From an uncultured Ureaplasma sp. (GTDB taxonomy: Bacteria > Bacillota_I > Bacilli_A > Mycoplasmatales > Mycoplasmoidaceae): a stretch of DNA of 57,016 nucleotides. The position numbers were made by a program, and so were the translations under genes. Numbering within the stretch: position 1 is the stretch's first letter; each line of letters begins with the position of its first letter. The stretch spans positions 1 to 57,016 of the forward strand of contig CAMQZA010000003.1 of the NCBI GenBank assembly GCA_947039545.1, read 5' to 3'. Of this stretch, positions 53,806 through 57,016 are shown one piece after another. The notes beneath the pieces were generated by a model that was given only the letters and a program-made list of their open reading frames with translations, was not told the origin of the DNA and did not search any database.

Positions 53806-54987
53806 CTATCCTAATAAAACTGCATCTCAAATATTAAAATAACTAAAATACACATTCATTATATTTGTTATTAAAGCAAATGTAAATAATAATAAAGTTA
53901 ATGAAAGAGAAATAAAATCATAATATTTAACTTTATAAGTTATATATTTCGTTCTTTTATTTCTAGGAATATAACCTCTTGTTTCCATTGCGTTTGAAAT
54001 ATCTTCTGATTTTTGAAAAATAGAAACGAATAAAGGAATTATTAAACTGGTTAGTGATTTTATTTTTATGATAATATTTTTACTTCCAAAATCAGATCCT
54101 CTACTTGCTTGTGCTTGAAGAATTTTTTTACTTTCATAATATAAAACAGGAATAAAAGTAATGCTCATTGAAAGAATCATGCTTATTTCATTTGTTGGTA
54201 TTTTTAAATATTTTAATGGTGAAAGAAATCCTTCAATTCCTCTTGTTATTTGAATATTATTAGTAGTAGCAATAAAAATAGTTGAACATAATAATATTAA
54301 AAAAATTCTAACAGAAACATATGTTGCTAGTATTATTGCTTTTGGTGATAAAGAATATCAATTAGATGTATAAAAAATAACCTCACCTCAATTTGTAACG
54401 ATATTATTTTCTAATATAAGATTATCAAAAATTTTATGTTGATAATAAATATTATTTATAGTGAAATTATTATTTAAAACATATAGTAGCTTTCTATTAT
54501 ATTCAGTATCACCAAGATGATTTGGTAGTTTATTCAAACTTGAAAATAATAAACCCTTCTCTTCTAAATTAGCTAAATATTTATCCATACCAGGGAATGT
54601 ATTATTTCTAATTAATAAATCCATTTGGATTCTATCTCAAATAGATCCGCCAAAATATTTAGAAACAATATATTCATTATCCACAAATCCAATAGTACTA
54701 AAATTACGAGTAAAAATAGCAATTGGATCTTTATAACTAATTCAATTAATTAAAAATAAAAAGAGGAATAAAATAAAGATATAACCTAATCTTTTAAAAA
54801 AACTTTTTATTGATATTTTACTAACAAAAAAAATAGTTATAACAACTGCAAATATAATTAATAGAACAAAAAAGGTCTTTGAAATAAGAATAATAGTTAT
54901 AAAAAAAAGAACTAAAATAAATTTAATAGTTGGATTTAATTTATGAATAATTGATTTATTTTCTTCATTTGAATTATTAATTAACAT
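53806..54987 (-). CDS. ecfT: Energy-coupling factor transporter membrane subunit EcfT with large loop insertion
   Basis: 393 residues, against ~265 in typical EcfT. N-terminal helices (KLNPTIKFILVLFFITIILI and on), then a soluble insertion at about residues 85-210 with no counterpart in the family, then the remaining helices. The coupling motifs that bind the ATPases are ASRGSDFG and METRGYIPR. It links the EcfA pair to interchangeable vitamin-binding S components; none is encoded here. The ATG at 54987 is preceded by AAGGGAA, 1 nt after ecfA2; an earlier in-frame ATG lies inside ecfA2. Confidence 0.9.
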
Positions 54988-54988
54988 T

Positions 54989-56128
54989 TTATTCCCTTCT
55001 AAAGTCATTAATTAGTTTTGCTAATTCATCAATATTTTTAGGTTTTTTTTCTCATAAAAAATTATACTCAGGATTTTTATCAATTAATTTAGAAACAAAA
55101 TTAATTACATTAGGTAATTTAATATTATTTTTTTCTAGAATTTCTTTTTCTCTAAAGAAAGCATATGGTTCAGCATCAAATACAATTTTATTATTATCGA
55201 ATAAAATAATCTTATCAGCAATATCTAAAATACTGTTCATATCATGACTAACAATAATTATTGTTTTATTTTGTTTTTTTAAATCATTAATAATATCAAA
55301 AATAGTTAATTTTGTTTGATAATCTAGCCCAACAGTTGGTTCATCAAAAATAACAACTTTTGAATCTATAATTAAAATTCCAGCAATAGCTACTTTTCTT
55401 TTTTCACCACCACTAAGATGAATTCAACTTTCATTAAATTGATTGCTTTTAATATGCAATTTTTCAAGTAAAGAATGAGCATTTTTAAGTGCAATATTCT
55501 TATCTATTTTAAAATTTAATGGTCCAAAAATAACGTCCTTTTCAACAGTATCTTTGAATAATTGTTCTTCTGGAAATTGAAATACTATGGAAATTTTTTT
55601 TCTTAATTCATTCAAATTTTTTATTTCATTTTTTTTAGAAAATAAACTATTAGTAGATAAATTATTAATAATATTAAGATCATTTATACAATTTAAATTA
55701 AAAAATATTTCATAAGAATTTTTATTTTTACTTTGATTTATTTTTGTTTTTTTTATAGATATTAATTTATTATTAATTTTAGAATTAATATAAAGACTCA
55801 AAAACTTTTCATTAACTTCTTTATCAACACTAATTATTATTGAATTAATATTGACTTTAATTATCTCTACATTGATATTATTTAAATCTATCTTAGTTTT
55901 ATAAATTAAATCATCTAATATTAATGAACCTGAAATAGGCTTATTAATTAAATTTAGAGAATTAATAAATGTTGATTTACCACTACCTGATTTACCAATA
56001 ATTGCATAAACATTATTTGGTTCAAATTCATAATTAACATTAGATATATTACTGTCTAGAATCTTTTTATTTTTATCATATGTAAAAAATAAATTTTTGA
56101 CAATTAAATTGTTATTTACTTTTTGCAT
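54989..56128 (-). CDS. ecfA2: Energy-coupling factor ATPase EcfA2 with ~80-residue insertion
   Basis: 379 residues, against ~290 in typical EcfA2. Walker [10 protein letters not shown] (residues 45-53), Q-loop FQFPEEQLF (about 183-191), signature [13 protein letters not shown], Walker [13 protein letters not shown] and switch IIIVSHDMN are all intact. An Asn/Ile/Lys-rich insertion lies between Walker A and the Q-loop (about residues 78-170); the usual spacing is some 80 residues shorter. It pairs with EcfA1. The start overlaps the ecfA1 end by 13 nt. Confidence 0.93.
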
Positions 56129-56928
56129 AATTCACCTATTATAGAATCAAAAGTAGAATCATTACTATTGTTAATATTAAGTTTTGATTTTAAATCATGA
56201 AGAAATGGAAGTTCAATTTTATTAGATTTTAAAATGTTAATATTACTTGCAATTTCATCTTGTTTTAAAATTATTAATTCATTATTTTCATTTATTAAAA
56301 AAACTCTATCAGCTTGATTAATATCTTCAATATCATGCGAAATATTAATGATTGTTTTATTTAATTCTTTTTTAATCTTAAAAATATAATCTCTAATATT
56401 TTCTTTATTTCAATGATCTAACATTGAAAAAGCTTCATCAAAAATAATGATATCTGGATCATAAGCTAAAATAGAACTAATTGCTAATTTTTGTTTTTCA
56501 CCACCAGAAAGAGAAAAAGATTTTTTCTTTAATAAATGAGTGATATTCATAAATTTAGCAATATTATTAATAATTGGTTGCATTTTACTTTGTTCAATAT
56601 TTTTATTTTCTAAACTGAAGGCAATATCCATTTCAACAGTATCAGCAATAAATTGATTATTAGGATTTTGAAAAACAATACTTGTTTTATTATAAAGATC
56701 TTTATAAGTATCATTATTAACTAATTTATCACAAATATAAATCTCACCACTATTGTTTTTTAACAATAAACCTATTAAACTACCAAGGGTTGATTTACCA
56801 GAACCATTATTACCAATAATAACAATATATTCATTTTCAAAAATATCAAAACTAATACTCTTAAAAACTATTTTATCTTCATAATAAAATCCAACATTTT
56901 TAAAACTTATAATTTTTTTTCTATTCAT
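56116..56928 (-). CDS. ecfA1: Energy-coupling factor ATPase EcfA1
   Basis: 270 residues with a UGA Trp after the D-loop. Walker [10 protein letters not shown] (residues 39-47), Q-loop [19 protein letters not shown], signature [16 protein letters not shown], Walker [13 protein letters not shown] (the usual DEP is DEA, as in many EcfA1), and switch INISHDIED. First gene of the ecfA1-ecfA2-ecfT-truA operon that powers uptake of vitamins and other micronutrients. Confidence 0.94.
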
Positions 56929-56961
56929 ATATAAATACCATTATAAAATAATAATATGGTT

Positions 56962-57015
56962 AAAAACAAAAAGAATAATTTAAGCATTTCTGATTAAATT
57001 ATTCTTTTTGTTTTT
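56962..57015. terminator. 22-bp perfect inverted repeat at the window end
   Basis: Arms 56962-56983 and 56994-57015 are exact complements around a 10-nt loop, with A-rich 5' and T-rich 3' ends. It is probably a terminator for whatever gene lies beyond the window, upstream of ecfA1. Confidence 0.75.
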
Positions 57016-57016
57016 C

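Overview
This window is a stretch of very AT-rich chromosome from a Mollicute (a mycoplasma in the broad sense). The main evidence is the genetic code. Dozens of conserved proteins (TruB, LeuRS, Lon, IleRS, Der, transketolase, FtsY, SMC, EcfT and others) are interrupted by in-frame UGA exactly where a tryptophan is plausible, and they read through cleanly when UGA is taken as Trp. The genes are small and tightly packed, with many 1-14 nt overlaps (often TAATG). There are no phage, transposon or CRISPR signatures. All coordinates here are for reading frames with UGA read as Trp. Species cannot be fixed from sequence alone; the order DUF3196-tig-lon matches the MG237-MG238-MG239 order I recall from Mycoplasma genitalium.

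Layout. 1-3574 (minus): a hypothetical gene, truB, ribF and a degenerate ABC ATPase whose repetitive C-terminal tail runs off the window. 3687-6494 (plus): a TtcA-like tRNA thiolase, a DivIVA-like protein, acpS, a SpoU methyltransferase and two small Gly-rich orphan proteins. 6544-17295 (minus): a proteostasis block of DUF3196, a small membrane protein, trigger factor, Lon, LeuRS, two DnaJ proteins and an oversized coiled-coil GrpE. 17347-23591: HAD hydrolase, RNase Y, a DegV/FakB protein, ThrRS, a degenerate HAD protein and tRNA-Leu. 23698-32643: GpsA and Der (minus), then transketolase, PfkA, WhiA, a deaminase-like protein, SerRS and a small membrane protein (plus). 32708-38701 (minus): YebC, IleRS, a membrane protein, rplU-prp-rpmA with a leader, and a dimethylargininase-like enzyme. 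38850-39332: five tRNA genes. 39423-51029 (minus): greA, a YitT protein, then rpsP-trmD-rplS and fakA-plsX-rnc-smc-ftsY-ylxM, a shrunken version of the classic Bacillus cluster. 51406-52937 (plus): an orphan gene and tsaD. 53074-56928 (minus): ecfA1-ecfA2-ecfT-truA.

Functional themes. (i) Translation quality control looks relaxed: LeuRS keeps only a scrambled CP1 editing domain, and ThrRS has lost its editing residues, while IleRS keeps its editing motifs. (ii) The Hsp70 co-chaperone set has been remodelled, with a 472-residue GrpE and a second DnaJ with a halved zinc finger. (iii) Lipid genes (FakA, a FakB-like DegV protein, PlsX, AcpS, GpsA) fit a cell that activates scavenged fatty acids. 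(iv) Low-complexity Lys/Glu/Val tails have been added to unrelated proteins (ABC-like protein, trigger factor, ribosomal protein S16), in two cases from tandem DNA repeats. (v) Both EcfA2 and EcfT carry large insertions.

No complete, clearly new multi-gene system is visible. The best candidates for new biology are the pseudo-ABC protein with its repeat tail, the GrpE/DnaJ module, the small Gly-rich pair at 5992-6494, the editing-defective synthetases, and an orphan terminator near 51340.
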